In this document: in pieces, positions 23,834 to 35,676 of the stretch | Position numbering within the stretch: the stretch's first letter is position 1 | Layout of the letters: each line of letters opens with the position of its first letter | Source: Astrocystis sublimbata | Lineage: Eukaryota; Ascomycota; Sordariomycetes; Xylariales; Xylariaceae | NCBI GenBank assembly: GCA_022453515.1 | Contig: JAJNNY010000022.1 | Coordinates: 372,001-436,000, forward strand | DNA length: 64,000 nt | Direction: 5' to 3' | Position numbers and translations under genes: made by a program | Notes under the pieces: model-generated | The model's database searches: none | Told to the model about the DNA's origin: nothing | The model's input: the letters and a program-made list of their open reading frames with translations, nothing else

Positions 23834-26800
23834 GGCGGGTGGTGAGATAGCGTCGCTTTCCCTTCTTCAGCTTGGTCCCGAATTAGCGCAAATCAGTAGA
23901 AGAGGTCGATACATCGAAGTGTAAACCCGGATTTCTTTTTTTTTTCTCAAGTCATTTTCATTTTACCTAGATACATGAGAGACGGGGCATGAGATCAATC
24001 CGGACTTCGCACAAGTTGCATGCGTGCGATGTGGAGTACATCCCACAGGATAGCATCAGGTGGTTGGGTCTTGTTCAACAAACCCCTGCCAGCTCATCAT
24101 TTTAATGAGAATGGTGCCATCGGATCGAATTGGAGTCATCCAGCGGTAGGCGCGGCGTATCTTCACTTATCAACGAACAGTGTTGCGTTGTAGAAAGCGA
24201 GGTGGTACTTGTCGGACTATGTAGATAACTTTGAATGAATCTAGGTAGGAGGTGAGGTAGGTGGCGTAGCCAGGAAGTCGCTTGGCACACAACCCGCACA
24301 GCTGCTTGCTATAAGTTAAAGAAGATGACCGTTGAATCGTTACGTCATCCTATAACAAATGGGCTATCTGGTTTGGATTCTGAAGACGGTTCGGAATCAA
24401 CATCCTCTCGGATCATGAGGTGTCCATACAAATGCCTTTAGTAATAGCTCCTTGACACTTGTATATACAACCTCTAGCTCGTCGAGCCTTCACACCGGTC
24501 ATATGCCGCAATGGTCCGTTTATGTGTATCTCATATGACAGGATTTCGATACAGTATGTGACGCTCATCACTCCTCATGCAGCCAGAGGTACATGCCATT
24601 GCTGCCAGCGCATCAGCATTACATCGAGTGGCGTCGGCTGCATCTTCTTTCCTAGAGCTTGATCTCTACATGGTGGCGCATTGTTCCGTTATCGGCGTCT
24701 CGGGTATTTGTCTCCCTCAACTTAGAAACAACAGCGATCGCTGGCCTGAAGTGGACAGTTTTCTCCTCCTCGTCAGACCTAATGACAGCCAGTGTAATGC
24801 CGGTTTTTTCCCCGTCTCTTTTATGTTTATTTGAATCAGAAGAGTGGTAGGAAAACCCTCAAAGTCCATGCTTTAGCTATGAGTGAAACAGATGCTCAGT
24901 TGCCCAAAGATCGCAGAAATCTAGTATCTGGTTGAGAGGCATTGGGGCTATTAAGCTTTTTACTACCAACGAGCCTCGGAATCAATATGTAATGCCATGT
25001 ATGCTGGATGCAGGCAAGGGGTCTATATTTTTATCCACATTTTCTGTCAGCGTTGATTAACTTGACAGCTGTATGTGATTGATAGCTACCTGTGTTACTG
25101 CAGAATACACGTTTGAAGAAAAGAGTACAAGAACGTGTTATGGTTTTGTACTACCAATAAGCATTTGCCGATGGCCAAATCGCACGGTTGACAAAGTTCT
25201 CTCCTATTGAATAGATGAAGCATCATTTCAGTTTGTCTTAACCAGAGATCAAGAAGTGAGCTCACCCTCACCTAATAGTTGGTGGTTTGACGCATGTTCG
25301 ACAAAAGCTCACCTTAAATTTCACCTCTAAACGCGTCGCATGCGAATTACGGTCCTATACTGTTGCCGACGTACTGCTTCTCGGTTGGGCTCACATACCA
25401 GTTAATTGTCTGGATTCACCCTCTGTAATTATGTTGATATTGAGATCAAGTGTTAATACTCAGTGTCAACTAGTAATCTACGAACCTATCCCGGTAAATT
25501 TTCAATGTTCAAGCCACTCCTGAGATGACTATCGAACGAGCTCTTCTTTGCTGTACGTGTCTGTATCGTACCCTTTAGAAAGGCGCCACCATCATTCCCA
25601 GCCGGCACATCAATAAAGCCCTGATGTCGTGACAAACCATGACCCCCTCTGGTAAGAGACGCTCCATGAACCCCTAGATCCCCGCTCCGGGTGCTAGCCG
25701 ACACCCTCCGCCAGAGTCTCGACCCTTGGTGAGCATCCCTATTGATTGCATTTCTTATAAGCTTCGATCGTCTCATACAGTACGAGTCGTTACGTGCTCT
25801 CTGAGAGATAGTTCTTACAAATTGGACCTTCCCACCATGTGTGTATAAGGTAGGATTAAGGTAATTTACCTTCTGTCCGTTTTCTTAGGGCCAAAGATCC
25901 TGCGCAGGCTACCTTGGCGATCTCATAATTAACTCTCGTATGTTTAGCTTTTGAGATTTTCGGGCTCGGAGTTTGAATGAGCTTTATCGAGAGTCCTTAG
26001 TTTGCTCGCTGCAATGTTCGTGTTCTACCAATGGACCATCGGCTTGCTTGTGTATCGTCGGGGCTTTTGCCCCCCTGACTGTCCACGAAGATCAACAGAT
26101 CAATGGGTCCGCACGTAGGCAGGATATACTGTTCCGTATCGCGGGGTCTGTTGTTGCTGTTGCCAAATAGTGACGAGCCATTGGCACGCAGTTGGAAGCC
26201 GCCCCCAAGACAATGCAGGCTGTAAGTAGCAAAACTTGGGCTGAAATCTAGAGCGTGGGAGCAGGGGGACCATCTCTGCAACAATGATGACAAAGTAGAC
26301 GTCATTAAGAGTGGCTGTTGTATGATATGGCCATTGCAGCGGTCTGAGCAAGACGACGGGTGCTATCGAATCGATACCGGGTGAGACATGGCATACATGT
26401 TCCGTTGACTTCGATACCAATAGTCTCATCACGTCGATGATGATATCGTGCCTGGGTGTCCGATTACATATGCTAGCTGTTGGACGCAGGAGTCTGCTGA
26501 TGCTTGTGGTAGGTATCGATCTAGCTTCTCAGTCGTTTCATCTGGGTTGACTATTACGAGGCCTGACAAGTGAATCGAGCGGCTTTTTGCTGAGACTCCC
26601 TTCGGCAACCAGGGGACGCGTACTCATATTTGCCACATCGCGACCGAAGTTTGTCATTGTTCGTCGACTGCATCCAAGCCGAGGGCCGAGAGTGAATAGA
26701 CTGACGGGTTTCACTATGGTTCAACAAGTGTAACTGTGACTAGTAAAGCGATTTATTCTGTGGCTATCGTAGCCGCTGCCGTTGTTCGAACAAATACCCT

Positions 26801-27157
26801 ACCCCTCGGTATCACGTTGTAGTGGCGCGGGGCGCTCGACTTTTGGGTCTTGTGACGAAATGTGTGTGGTTTTTTGAATCCCTCAAGACGTTAATGCCAC
26901 ATGCAAGCGACTTGCGGATTGGATCCTTTCATACAATTGTTTGTGTACAATATTCCAAGCACTCCTTCGTGGCGGAAGTAGAGTGGAACTTATACGCCGC
27001 TTCGAAAGCTCCCCGTGACACACACACACACTTAGACGAACTTTACTGGCCAGCTTCTAGTATAGCAAATTTCTCAGATAAAGTGACTGATATTTGGGTA
27101 CGACCGCCTTTCGGCCGAGCCCAACGCGGAGATGACGTAAGGGCATGGAGTGATGTC
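23834..27157. other. Gene-poor region, no supported gene
   Basis: About 3.3 kb with only short open frames that look neither conserved nor spliced into a recognisable protein. There is a T-rich run at 23936-23950 and an ACACACAC run near 27020. It may hold long regulatory sequence or decayed genes. Confidence 0.5.
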
Positions 27158-27165
27158 TATAAAAA
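27158..27165 (+). promoter_or_regulatory. TATA box of the first Cys-rich gene
   Basis: TATAAAAA about 280 bp upstream of the ATG at 27448. The surrounding sequence (GGTACGAC...GCC...TCTATAAAA order) recurs upstream of the second paralogue at 28151, which supports function. Confidence 0.5.
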
Positions 27166-27366
27166 CTCGAGGTCGTTCTTCAATAGAGGGCTCACATCAT
27201 GATCAACCGAGAGCAACACAGCTATACAGCCAATTACCCAATCACATATCTCAATAAAACTTTGATCCATCACTGGTAGAGAACACCGGCATCCTGCCCC
27301 TACGTTTCGATCCCCCTAGCTTCAAGGACATTAGGGTCTAAGATCCTCCAAGCATCGACAAAGGGG

Positions 27367-27419
27367 TAAGTCCCGGTGCCATAAGACTATAACTATAGCT
27401 TACTAATGATCTGATGAAG
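27367..27419 (+). other. Probable 5' UTR intron of the first Cys-rich gene
   Basis: Donor GTAAGT, branch TTACTAATG and acceptor GAAG span 53 nt and end 28 nt before the ATG. The paralogue has an equivalent 55-nt intron with the shared branch context AGCTT(A/G)CTAATG. Confidence 0.5.
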
Positions 27420-27447
27420 TCTATTGCGTACGGTCTCAACTACTGCA

Positions 27448-27888
27448 ATGTGTCGACAAGTCCGAAAGAATTATTCCTGCGGGGGCCAGACCACTGTGTA
27501 CGAGGCTTGCCATCTATATCCCCGCAACGAAGGCACTAGGTATTGCCCAACCTATGACAGCTACCGAAATCGCGAGGAGAACGTGCGCTATGGGTGCGGA
27601 CAGCCCGACTGCTTGGCATGCTTTCCAAGCAGAAGCGCCCGACGATCGCAACGAGACCGAGAAGAGAGGGATGATATGAAAGAGCAGCAAGAGTCGTATG
27701 CAAGACAGCAAAGAGCGCTTGAAGACGAACGCAAGCTGAAGGCGGCGAGAGAAGCCAAGAGACAGGCCGAAGCGGATGATCGAGCATCTCGACGGGAGGA
27801 ATCGCTACGACAAGATCCCTTCTTGCGAGAGAGAGTGGAGGCGGATATGGAAAGGCGACGCAGAATCCTCGCGGGGGAGTGGTGGTAG
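27448..27888 (+). CDS. Small Cys-rich protein with charged helical tail (tandem paralogue 1)
   Basis: I do not recognise a named family. The protein has 146 residues and no intron in the coding part. The N-terminal 60 residues hold Cys at 2, 11, 21 (in CHL), 33 (in CP-x-Y), 50, 55 and 58, spaced like a zinc-binding or disulfide module (CGQPDCLACFP). The rest is highly charged Arg/Glu/Lys helix with coiled-coil character. No signal peptide, so likely intracellular, where the Cys would favour metal binding. The next gene downstream matches it position for position through residue 36. The upstream in-frame TTG is not used; the ATG directly before Cys2 matches the paralogue's start. Confidence 0.7.
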   Translation: MCRQVRKNYSCGGQTTVYEACHLYPRNEGTRYCPTYDSYRNREENVRYGCGQPDCLACFPSRSARRSQRDREERDDMKEQQESYARQQRALEDERKLKAAREAKRQAEADDRASRREESLRQDPFLRERVEADMERRRRILAGEWW

Positions 27889-28150
27889 GACAATCTGAGA
27901 GCTTTCGGTGCGGCTTGTGGGCTGGATCCCTTGATAGCAATGTTTGTTTGTGATGTTTCCAAGCGTTCTTTTGTATTGAGGCAGAGTCCAATTAAGATAC
28001 TTTAAAGGTTACTCGTGGCACATATCTAGACGCTCTCACTAGCGTGCTTACAGTATGAAAATGTTTGAGGCAAAGTGAACGTGACAGTTCGGTACGACAG
28101 CCTCGATCGAGGGCAACACACAAGAACAAAGAATCCCTTGAAATAATATC

Positions 28151-28158
28151 TATAAAAG
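28151..28158 (+). promoter_or_regulatory. TATA box of the second Cys-rich gene
   Basis: TATAAAAG about 280 bp upstream of the ATG at 28437, the same distance as in the upstream paralogue. Confidence 0.5.
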
Positions 28159-28360
28159 GTCCCGAAGATCCTGCCCAAGACGAAGATGGCCAAACCTAGA
28201 GTCTCCAGCCTCCACCAACAAGCACGATCCATCCTCCAGTTGAACCTCTGAAGCGCTCAGTCCGTACTCACCATAGAGGATTGACTTTATACTGTCGCTC
28301 ATCTACTGGCCGGTCTCCGCGACCCCCCAAGTCTAGCACATTCCGCACCGTTGCAGAGTA

Positions 28361-28415
28361 GTATGATTCTCGGTCACTCCAAGTTTTAATCTAGCTTGCT
28401 AATGCTCTCGCGCAG
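28361..28415 (+). other. Probable 5' UTR intron of the second Cys-rich gene
   Basis: Donor GTATGA, branch TTGCTAATG and acceptor CGCAG span 55 nt and end 21 nt before the ATG, mirroring the leader intron of the upstream paralogue. Confidence 0.5.
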
Positions 28416-28436
28416 CCAACCATCTCATCCCTCACG

Positions 28437-28892
28437 ATGTGCCAAAAGGCCTTTATCAAATACTTCTGTGGGAACACCGTCCAGATTTGGAAGGAGTGTC
28501 ATCTGAATTCGAATCATAGGCGCACGACAGCCTGTCCAGGATACCTCAACAGTTTCTGGGATGAAACCCATTATGAGGACGGTGACTGCGGGCTGTCCAG
28601 CTGCAAAAAGTGCTGCCCTGATGATAAACGCCCAAGTGCGGAACAGAAGAAACAAAATGAAATCAATATGCTCAGAGCTAACTATAAGTTGCGCCGTGAT
28701 GGGTATGCCAAGTCACAGGCAGAGGTAGAAGAAAGGGCGAAGGAAAAGCCAGAACGCGAAAGACAGGCGAGACTGGCAGCGGAAACACGAGATCGGGACC
28801 CCAGAGCGCGAAGGGAGTACGAAGACCGGCGGTACGACTATACGGGGATTGAGAGCCCGGCGATGCGAGAGGGCTTGGAATCCGGGTTATGA
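28437..28892 (+). CDS. Small Cys-rich protein with charged helical tail (tandem paralogue 2)
   Basis: Unrecognised family; 151 residues in a single coding exon. Cys at 2, 11, 21, 33, 51, 56, 59 and 60 align with the upstream paralogue: MC-x8-CG, CHL at 21-23, CP-x-Y at 33-36, then G-x-CG-x3-C-x2-CCP after one inserted residue. The charged C-terminal half (EERAKEKPERERQARLAAE) is helical but much less similar in sequence. So the Cys module is under constraint while the tail drifts. Head-to-tail spacing of the two ATGs is 989 bp. No signal peptide. Confidence 0.7.
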   Translation: MCQKAFIKYFCGNTVQIWKECHLNSNHRRTTACPGYLNSFWDETHYEDGDCGLSSCKKCCPDDKRPSAEQKKQNEINMLRANYKLRRDGYAKSQAEVEERAKEKPERERQARLAAETRDRDPRARREYEDRRYDYTGIESPAMREGLESGL

Positions 28893-31800
28893 GCTGGTAC
28901 ATTGACGGTTATGACAGGCTGATGTGATTGATGCGAGTGTCAGGACACAATCGGAATCTGAATCGGAATCGGTCTCTTCAGCTACGTTCTGTAGGACAAT
29001 CCACATTCGTTTGGGTCAAGCTAGCGTCGGGAAATTTACTGCTGCACTGAACAGGCGATCTGGTGTAGGAAAGCAAGGAATGGGCAGAAACTTGGTGTGA
29101 CTGGAGCGAATTTTGCATTTAGTCAAGGTTTTTTAGATAAGGTAACAAGAATACAGCGACTTACAGCGTAGCGATAAATCAAAGACTGATCATTTTGACA
29201 GCACCCTCGAGTATATCCGAGTTCAAAGCCCCTTGCGAGAACAAGCTAGTCGCCCACGGTATAATGGCCATGGCGACATGGTTGATGATTCTGTTCCATT
29301 GAGGGAACTTGCTAATGTTTTGGCTTGTCCCGACTAATGATAAGTATTTCAGTCTTCTCACTGAAGTATTCTTGATTCTTGGATTTTTCGTTCTTTCCTC
29401 TGTCCTTCTTTTCTGGTCGCTTCCGCTTTTGCAGTCGATTTCGCGGTGGAGACTGTTTGTTTTGGTCGCTCATGGCGTAGTTGGTGGTCGTCTGGGTTGT
29501 CGTCTGGGTAGTTGTAGGGCCCGATAGCATTTGCATACATACGGGTTGTGACGGTGTTACAGCTTTGCGAAGTGCGGATGAGTAGCCCATCGGTCTAATC
29601 AGTTTTAGTAGGAGGAACTAAGCGATGTCAAGCCGCGATACCTACCCTTTTCAAGAACCAGATCGTGGAAACGCAGTCGATAGAACGATACCTTTGTGTT
29701 AGATCACGATGGCCCCCTACCTAATGCTAACAGAGGCGGTTTTCTGACTTGCGTTGAACACCAGGCACGAAGAATTTGTAGGGCCAGGATAGAATAAGGG
29801 CCTCGCACAAACAATTTCGTCCGCCCTACTTTCCTCCCAGGAGCAAGTATAGAGTGGGGATGACAAGCCTATTCCATGATAGCCAGCGATGTACAACGGA
29901 TCAGCGGCAGACACAGCTGGTACACACTACAGACCCATCTTGACAAGGAGGCTGTGTTGATATGCGGGTTGAACCGAAAAGAAGTTGTGCTAATTTCATT
30001 GTCGACATGGGAGTCGCCATGAAGCTACAATTCCTGTTGAGGCGGCAGTCTTCGAGAAAATGTTGCAAGCGCGATTCTGGAGAAGCCAATGTGTTCTGAC
30101 GAGATACCAGCCAATGTTTGGGTGACCATGGCCTCCAGACACGCTTTGAGCACGCGTCGAGATTCAAGGCAAAAAAAAAAAGGCAAAGTAACGGACTGCA
30201 TTGTGGTATTTTCCAGCACACCCCTGCTCGTTAACTAGGTACGCACGGCCTCCGGGCTTCTGCCCCTAGCATATCTCCGTCCTAGACTCCTTCGATAGGT
30301 ACATCTACACAGTGAACCGATAAGCCCAATAGATTTCATTGCAGAGCAACCAAGAGCTTACACATCACTCGACCAATACTCATTCCGGGCAGATTATGAT
30401 ACATATGGATAATATCTACCGGTAGCACTCCATTTCGCCAGGAGGTAAGTGTATCGGAACCGAGCGGGGCCGAGTAGATATAGTCCGTCCGGCGAGGTGG
30501 GCGACAGAATTAAATTTTGCACCCCTCGACCTGAGTTGGGGGTAAGTGTAAAATTGACTCCGTCGCCCACCTCCGTGTAGTAAGCCAGGACTGGGTGATA
30601 CAAGCCCATGAGATCCCGGTTAGTGCACGTGGGTCTAGAATTGCACTTTATAGACTTCAAGGCGCTCTTTATGTTCGTTGGGTATCTGATTGTTGAGTGA
30701 CGGCAATCGTTTCCAAAGGTTTCGAACTTTGTGTGCCCTTACCAATATTGCTTCATCACTGCCTCTTTGGAGGGTTCGATTAACCCGTATTACGAATATC
30801 GATACAGTGCACCTTGACATGCTAAGCTGGTATGAGAAGCGGCCGGCATCTCATTGCGGAGATAAAGCACCATTTCGGACAATCAACAAACCTTGAAAAG
30901 GGCAATTGCATGTCCGCTAAGCACTCATGCGACAAGGCAGCGAGCCAGACCGAGACAGTATCGCAGACACGCGGTGACCAGCATTCAAACCATGAATGGC
31001 ATCGAGCTATTGGCAACTGGGCTCGATGGGCAGAGTAGGAGGACGTTGGATGGTCCCAGAGACTCGGAATATGGGGTGCATATGAAGTGAGATCTGTGGA
31101 ACTTGAGCCGCCTGCGGCTGCTCCCGTAGTTCGTCAGGGGTAGCAGTGCCAGTCATTATACTAGGTAGTACCATGCATCAAAGTTCGCAGGTGTCGGGTG
31201 TGACTCGGACTTACTCGTAAGCGAACCATACATGCCCTCGCCTCCCTGTCGAGCCGGTGTTGGTGTCGGCTTGCTTGTTCACAAAAGATTGGTCTAGAAA
31301 GGCGGGTAGACTTGGGATAGACCTGATGTGTAAGGTGCTCGCGGTAGATAGATCATAACGTGGTAGGCGAGACAGACATAACAGGGCTTGAGAGTCGACA
31401 GGGTAGTATGTTTAACAGCCAGCTCGTGGCTAGAGAGAGACACGTCCTAGGCTAAGCCAGTGACACATTGTCACGAGAATCCACTCATGCTTTAGCTTGG
31501 CGGGGAACGGGTTGACCACTACCCACAAATCATAGCTGGAAGCTTGTTCCTAGACAGGTGGCACATGCGATCCATCCGCAGCATTTGGAGAGGGGTTGCG
31601 AGGGTAATGAGTGAAGCCCAGCAGACTATCCCCTGCCAATAGGAAACATATGATGTGAGTGACATAACCTCGGTAGTGCCGGATCCATTGCATTGGAGAA
31701 GCAATACCAACTATTACCAGACAGTAGTGTCTGCGGTAATTCCATGTCGTTGACTACCTATATCTCTCTGGACTAAGCTCCCGGCCTCGGAAAGAGAGAC

Positions 31801-33139
31801 TTGTTAAAGGCTTTAAATCACAAACTTCCCAAGTCATCTGTTACATCAAAGCTCGTGCCGGCATGCACCTTTTCGGAACAAAGGGATCGATCGATTCAAA
31901 ATCATTCCTAGTATGGAATGTCAATTTTAAGTGGTGCTTCTACATGCCAAAGCTCGTTCCATTACCCTTCTTCTATTCCGATTAGCAGGAAGACAGTATC
32001 CTTGCCTTCATCTGCAGCTGCTAAGATTCGATGACTGTGTCGTCGCTGTATCTCGTGTCCCGAAGGATCACAGCGTAAGGGTAAGCTGCCCGCATCATTC
32101 CGACGCCATCAGGGTCAGGCAAAGGCAACAAATGATGTCTCCCAATCTCTCAGCTCCAAACGCGCAAGCAAGGGCGGAGTGTCTCGATTAGCCCCCTACA
32201 TCGAGTGTCGACGGTCACTGTCTTATTGTCTAAATGTGCTACACATAGCAATACCATGGATACATGATTTGAAATCATTTGAAGATGCATCTACCGCTAC
32301 CCGAGAATATGTGCCACGAAGTGATTCAAACCTCGCCCACGTTTAAGAATACCAGCCAACGGAAGAGCGGGTAGGATGCGCAAGCGCCAGCCTACCTGAG
32401 GTCGGAGGGGTTGAGACATGTTGCCTAACATCAGTACACTGCTTCGTTTTCGATCTGAACGATGGAGCGTTCCCTTGCGGGACTGTTTCTTTCCATTAGC
32501 AAGAGACTTCTTTATCTATCCCCCAACATCGACAGAACTCGTACTCTTCTATTTCAATATCTCACCGTGCCCATTTCGCACAGCTAGCCATCGTAAGAGA
32601 ACATCATTCTATAGACTCGCTTTCCCATATATCATATTTTGGGACCCTTTACCCGACGGTCATCTGTTGGTTTCGAGCGCAGACGTCCTGCAGGAGGGGG
32701 CTGACAGAAGTTGAGTGATGCCGCCGTCAGGTATCTAGCCCCCGCGAGGCACTGCAACGTAATATTTCCCCCTTCTTTTGGGCGTAAATGACAGATTATC
32801 CCTAGTGGGGCCGTTTTCTACATCGCCATCATCTGCATGTCTCTCCAACAATCATAGCGGCGTCTCGCTTTCGCCTCCGCGACGACGAGGCTCTTGACCG
32901 TGAACCAATGGCCACCCCCCTCAGCCAAGATACGGCCATTCAATGGTTCACATAGGGGCCAAACTCGACATGCGTGTCTAGTCGGCCTTGTTAGCGGTCA
33001 AACTTTCCAATTTCTATCTTTGGAGTACGATGTCTCTAACTCGAGAGATTCTGTTCCATCCGCGCTCGAATATTTAATGTAACGACTAGCTCTAGGGCAG
33101 GCACCGTGGAAAAACCTGATCCATCTCGTTTTCATCGTC
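28893..33139. other. Gene-poor region, no supported gene
   Basis: About 4.2 kb. Short frames here resemble no known family. Contents seen: an A-run at 30171-30181, an imperfect palindrome at 30494-30573, and scattered TA-rich stretches. A decayed gene or a small unconserved gene cannot be excluded. Confidence 0.5.
30494..30573. repeat. Imperfect 80-bp palindrome
   Basis: Arms GAGGTGGGCGAC (30494-30505) and GTCGCCCACCTC (30562-30573) are perfect inverted copies. The match continues inward imperfectly through AATTTTGCAC versus AATTTTACAC to a run of C. No direct repeat flanks it. Confidence 0.6.
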
Positions 33140-34535
33140 ATGGAGGCTCTTTCCCTCGATGTCCATCTCCGCGCAATGACCCCCCAACCTAACATTACGA
33201 TGATGCCCCAACCCCTCACCGTTTACTCGGACATCAATGGTCGTAGAGCTCCGCCCTCTCCAGATACTACTTCTCCTGAACCTTGGCGTTCTTTCTACAA
33301 CTACGGTGAACTAAGTTAGTTCTTCTTATCCGTCTTCGTCGTACATCTGCGCGTCAATCGCATGCGAACTAACGCAAACCAGGGGAAGCAGCACATCCCG
33401 GGTACCCAAAGATGGCAGCATTTTACACGCAATGGCCCAACAACGGAACGTTTCGATTGTTCGACTATGCCAACTGGCGATTGCTACAATTCTACGAGAC
33501 AAAGCTATCTTATCTACTAGACCAACTACATAACCTCGACGACGCAGAATCTAAGGCTATACACGGGTCACAAACGTCCAAGCTCCCCTTTGACAAGAAG
33601 ATATTTGAGGACTGCTACTCGACGGACCCGGACAACCCCTATTTGCCCAAAACATCAGCAACAGATGATGATCCGATGCAGGATGAGTTCAACCAGCTCC
33701 GAGAGAATATCTTTGCTCATTTGGGTTCCATCTCGACGCGTCATCGTAAGACTTTGACAAGACTTCCACGACAACCGTGCAGAAACTAAAAACGTTCGGA
33801 CTGTAGACGAACTTGTGGGCTGGATGCAGCGAGCAAGTACACTTCCCCGAGTCCCGCGTGATCCGAACGCGGACCTGTTTAAAGCAGCGCAAGAGATTTG
33901 TGGACTCAATGGCGAAGCCATAGAACATCTAAAGGCCATTGGTGACACGGCTTACATCAACCACGATGCTGTAGTCGCACAATTCGACAGACACGGGCGA
34001 TCTGTATCGCCTTGGATACGAGTGAGTATAATCTTCTCGATCCCTGTCCGTATATTGCCGTCTGTTCCTTTTAAAGATGTGTCTTTTGAGGGGTGTTCCC
34101 AAATTGTTATCCGCAGAAGTTGCCCCTGTGTATCATGGGATTTGTGTAGGAGGGGGGTTCATCTGATAAGGGCTAACAGAACATGCTCATCCTTTCTAGA
34201 GAATCCTGCCATGCCTCTTTACGAAGAACCCTCTGCCCGATGTCGAAAAGGGATCTCTAGCGTACGACACCATCAGGGTCGACCGATTCCGAAAGCTGCA
34301 CAAGACTGCGAGGACTCTGTCGGGCACCCTACTCGGCTCCTTGCTGGTACTGATCCCCACTGGGATTATATACCTGGGAGGGCTTAGCCGGCCTTTGTCG
34401 TTTGCGGTAGTAGTCGTCTTCGACGTTATTTGTGCCGTGACACTTCTGCTTATCGAAGATCGGTTTGGTCACGCGATCGTTGGTACGGTTGCATACATCG
34501 CCGTGCTGGCTACATTCCTGGCAAACGTTACATAG
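33140..34535 (+). CDS. DUF6594-like fungal protein with C-terminal membrane helices
   Basis: Predicted 362 residues in four exons. Introns 33315-33382 and 34022-34199 are well supported. The middle one is probably 33746-33806; a 37-nt version ending at 33782 keeps the same frame. GYPKMAAFYTQWPNNGTFRLFDYANWRLL is represented by GYPKMAAF and RLFDYANWR, the family's N-terminal signature followed by a helical region. The C-terminal part has YDTIRVDRFRKL before hydrophobic helices (LLGSLLVLIPTGIIYLG, FAVVVVFDVICAVTLLLIED, VAYIAVLATFLANVT). Function of the family is unknown. It is common and multi-copy in Pezizomycotina, sometimes near HET genes. Confidence 0.78.
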
Positions 34536-35676
34536 ACTAGGTATCTATGGGTCTGTTTTCGGTCAATTCCTATCGTACTTGACATGTTTCCTCATGGGGA
34601 AAGGCTACTGAAATAAAAAAGCAAAACTACACAGAAACCGAGGTACTATTTCCAAAGTCTTGCAGATGTTGGCAAGATGCTTGTTCTCGATGGGTGGAAA
34701 AGGGGTATGATCTGGGGATTAGCGCGCGTTGTCTTGAGCCCCCTATATATCTCAGCACATGCTTCACATCACATAGATTTTCAAGTCCATTTTGTTTGTC
34801 TACTTTTGACGACTCTTTGTTTTGCTTTATATCTATTCGGTGTTGTAGTAACAGGCACAGTCCCTGCTTGGAGAGGGGAGAGGTACATGAAAGGGCGATA
34901 GCTAAGTGGGAAGACGAGCCACGTGGTTCCGTCTTTCGGTCGGATCCAAGGTACCTACATATAGGTACCGACCGACCCAGGCGAATTGGCATTGAAAGTT
35001 AAAATTTTTTTTACTGGTCTTGCCTCCCTCAATAGGCGGTGTCTGAGTGACCAACAGGAAGCTGCATCCGGCGTCGTGGCATGGAGTGGAGGGTGCTCGG
35101 GTGCTACAGTGCGACGCAACCATATCTTGGTGGCTCGGCCCATTTTACTGGCTTGACAACGCAGAGGCTACCTACTGTACGGGTAGAGGCTAGAGGCCTT
35201 AGACAATGCAGGGATGTCATAGGCGCCCAACACTGAACAGCTGGAGCTTAGGTAGGTACATGTAGGTACCTCCTACGGTAGGTATCCTGGCACTTTTTCT
35301 ACTAGCACTTTTTAGCTGCGCCGACCGCTTCAAACCATCGTCATCTTGGGTTCGATTCCCGTCGACTCGCAGTTGTTGACCACTCCTTCCTTGCTTCAAC
35401 CCTTATTGACGGCCTTGCGTCCTGCGACAATAGGACTCTCCCTTACTTATTTTGTTTTTTTAATCTCGGCCAAAGATTCAAGAACGACCGACTGCTGATC
35501 TACTTCCCATCATTGTAACTTACTTAGTGTGCCCATTTCGCGGTCGCCATCGCGACGAACACGACTTACACCCATGCTCCATGCTCCAGACGCAGACCGC
35601 TAGCCTCAGAGACGCACGCTGGACCCGGAGCGTCGACCGTGTAGCGTAAATACATACAGCTCAACGATGCTATAAC
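34536..35676. other. Intergenic region upstream of the telomeric-type protein gene
   Basis: About 1.1 kb with TAGGTA/TACCTA repeats around 34960 and 35250-35285 and a tRNA-like T-arm remnant near 35347. No protein-coding signal. Confidence 0.4.
35325..35373 (+). other. Possible 3' fragment of a tRNA (relic)
   Basis: A pol III B-box match, GGTTCGATTCC, sits in a weak T-arm (GGG TTCGATT CCC), preceded by sequence resembling a long-variable-arm tRNA. There is no matching A box and no complementary 5' acceptor strand upstream, so it cannot be a functional tRNA gene as seen. Confidence 0.2.

Noticed and set aside
26822..27202. 126-residue plus-strand frame upstream of the first Cys-rich gene
   Set aside because: It overlaps the TATA box and the promoter block shared with the paralogue, so it is best explained as non-coding upstream DNA.
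29312..29590. 92-residue Lys/Arg-rich minus-strand frame in the gene-poor region
   Set aside because: No domain, no splice-supported extension and no duplicate; not distinguishable from chance.
33746..33782. 37-nt intron in the DUF6594-like gene
   Set aside because: A 61-nt intron with the same donor, a better branch context (AACTAAAAAC) and acceptor CTGTAG keeps the same frame and is of normal length.
35325..35373. Functional tRNA gene
   Set aside because: Only a B-box-like T arm is present; there is no A box and no complementary acceptor strand, so it is listed as a possible relic only.
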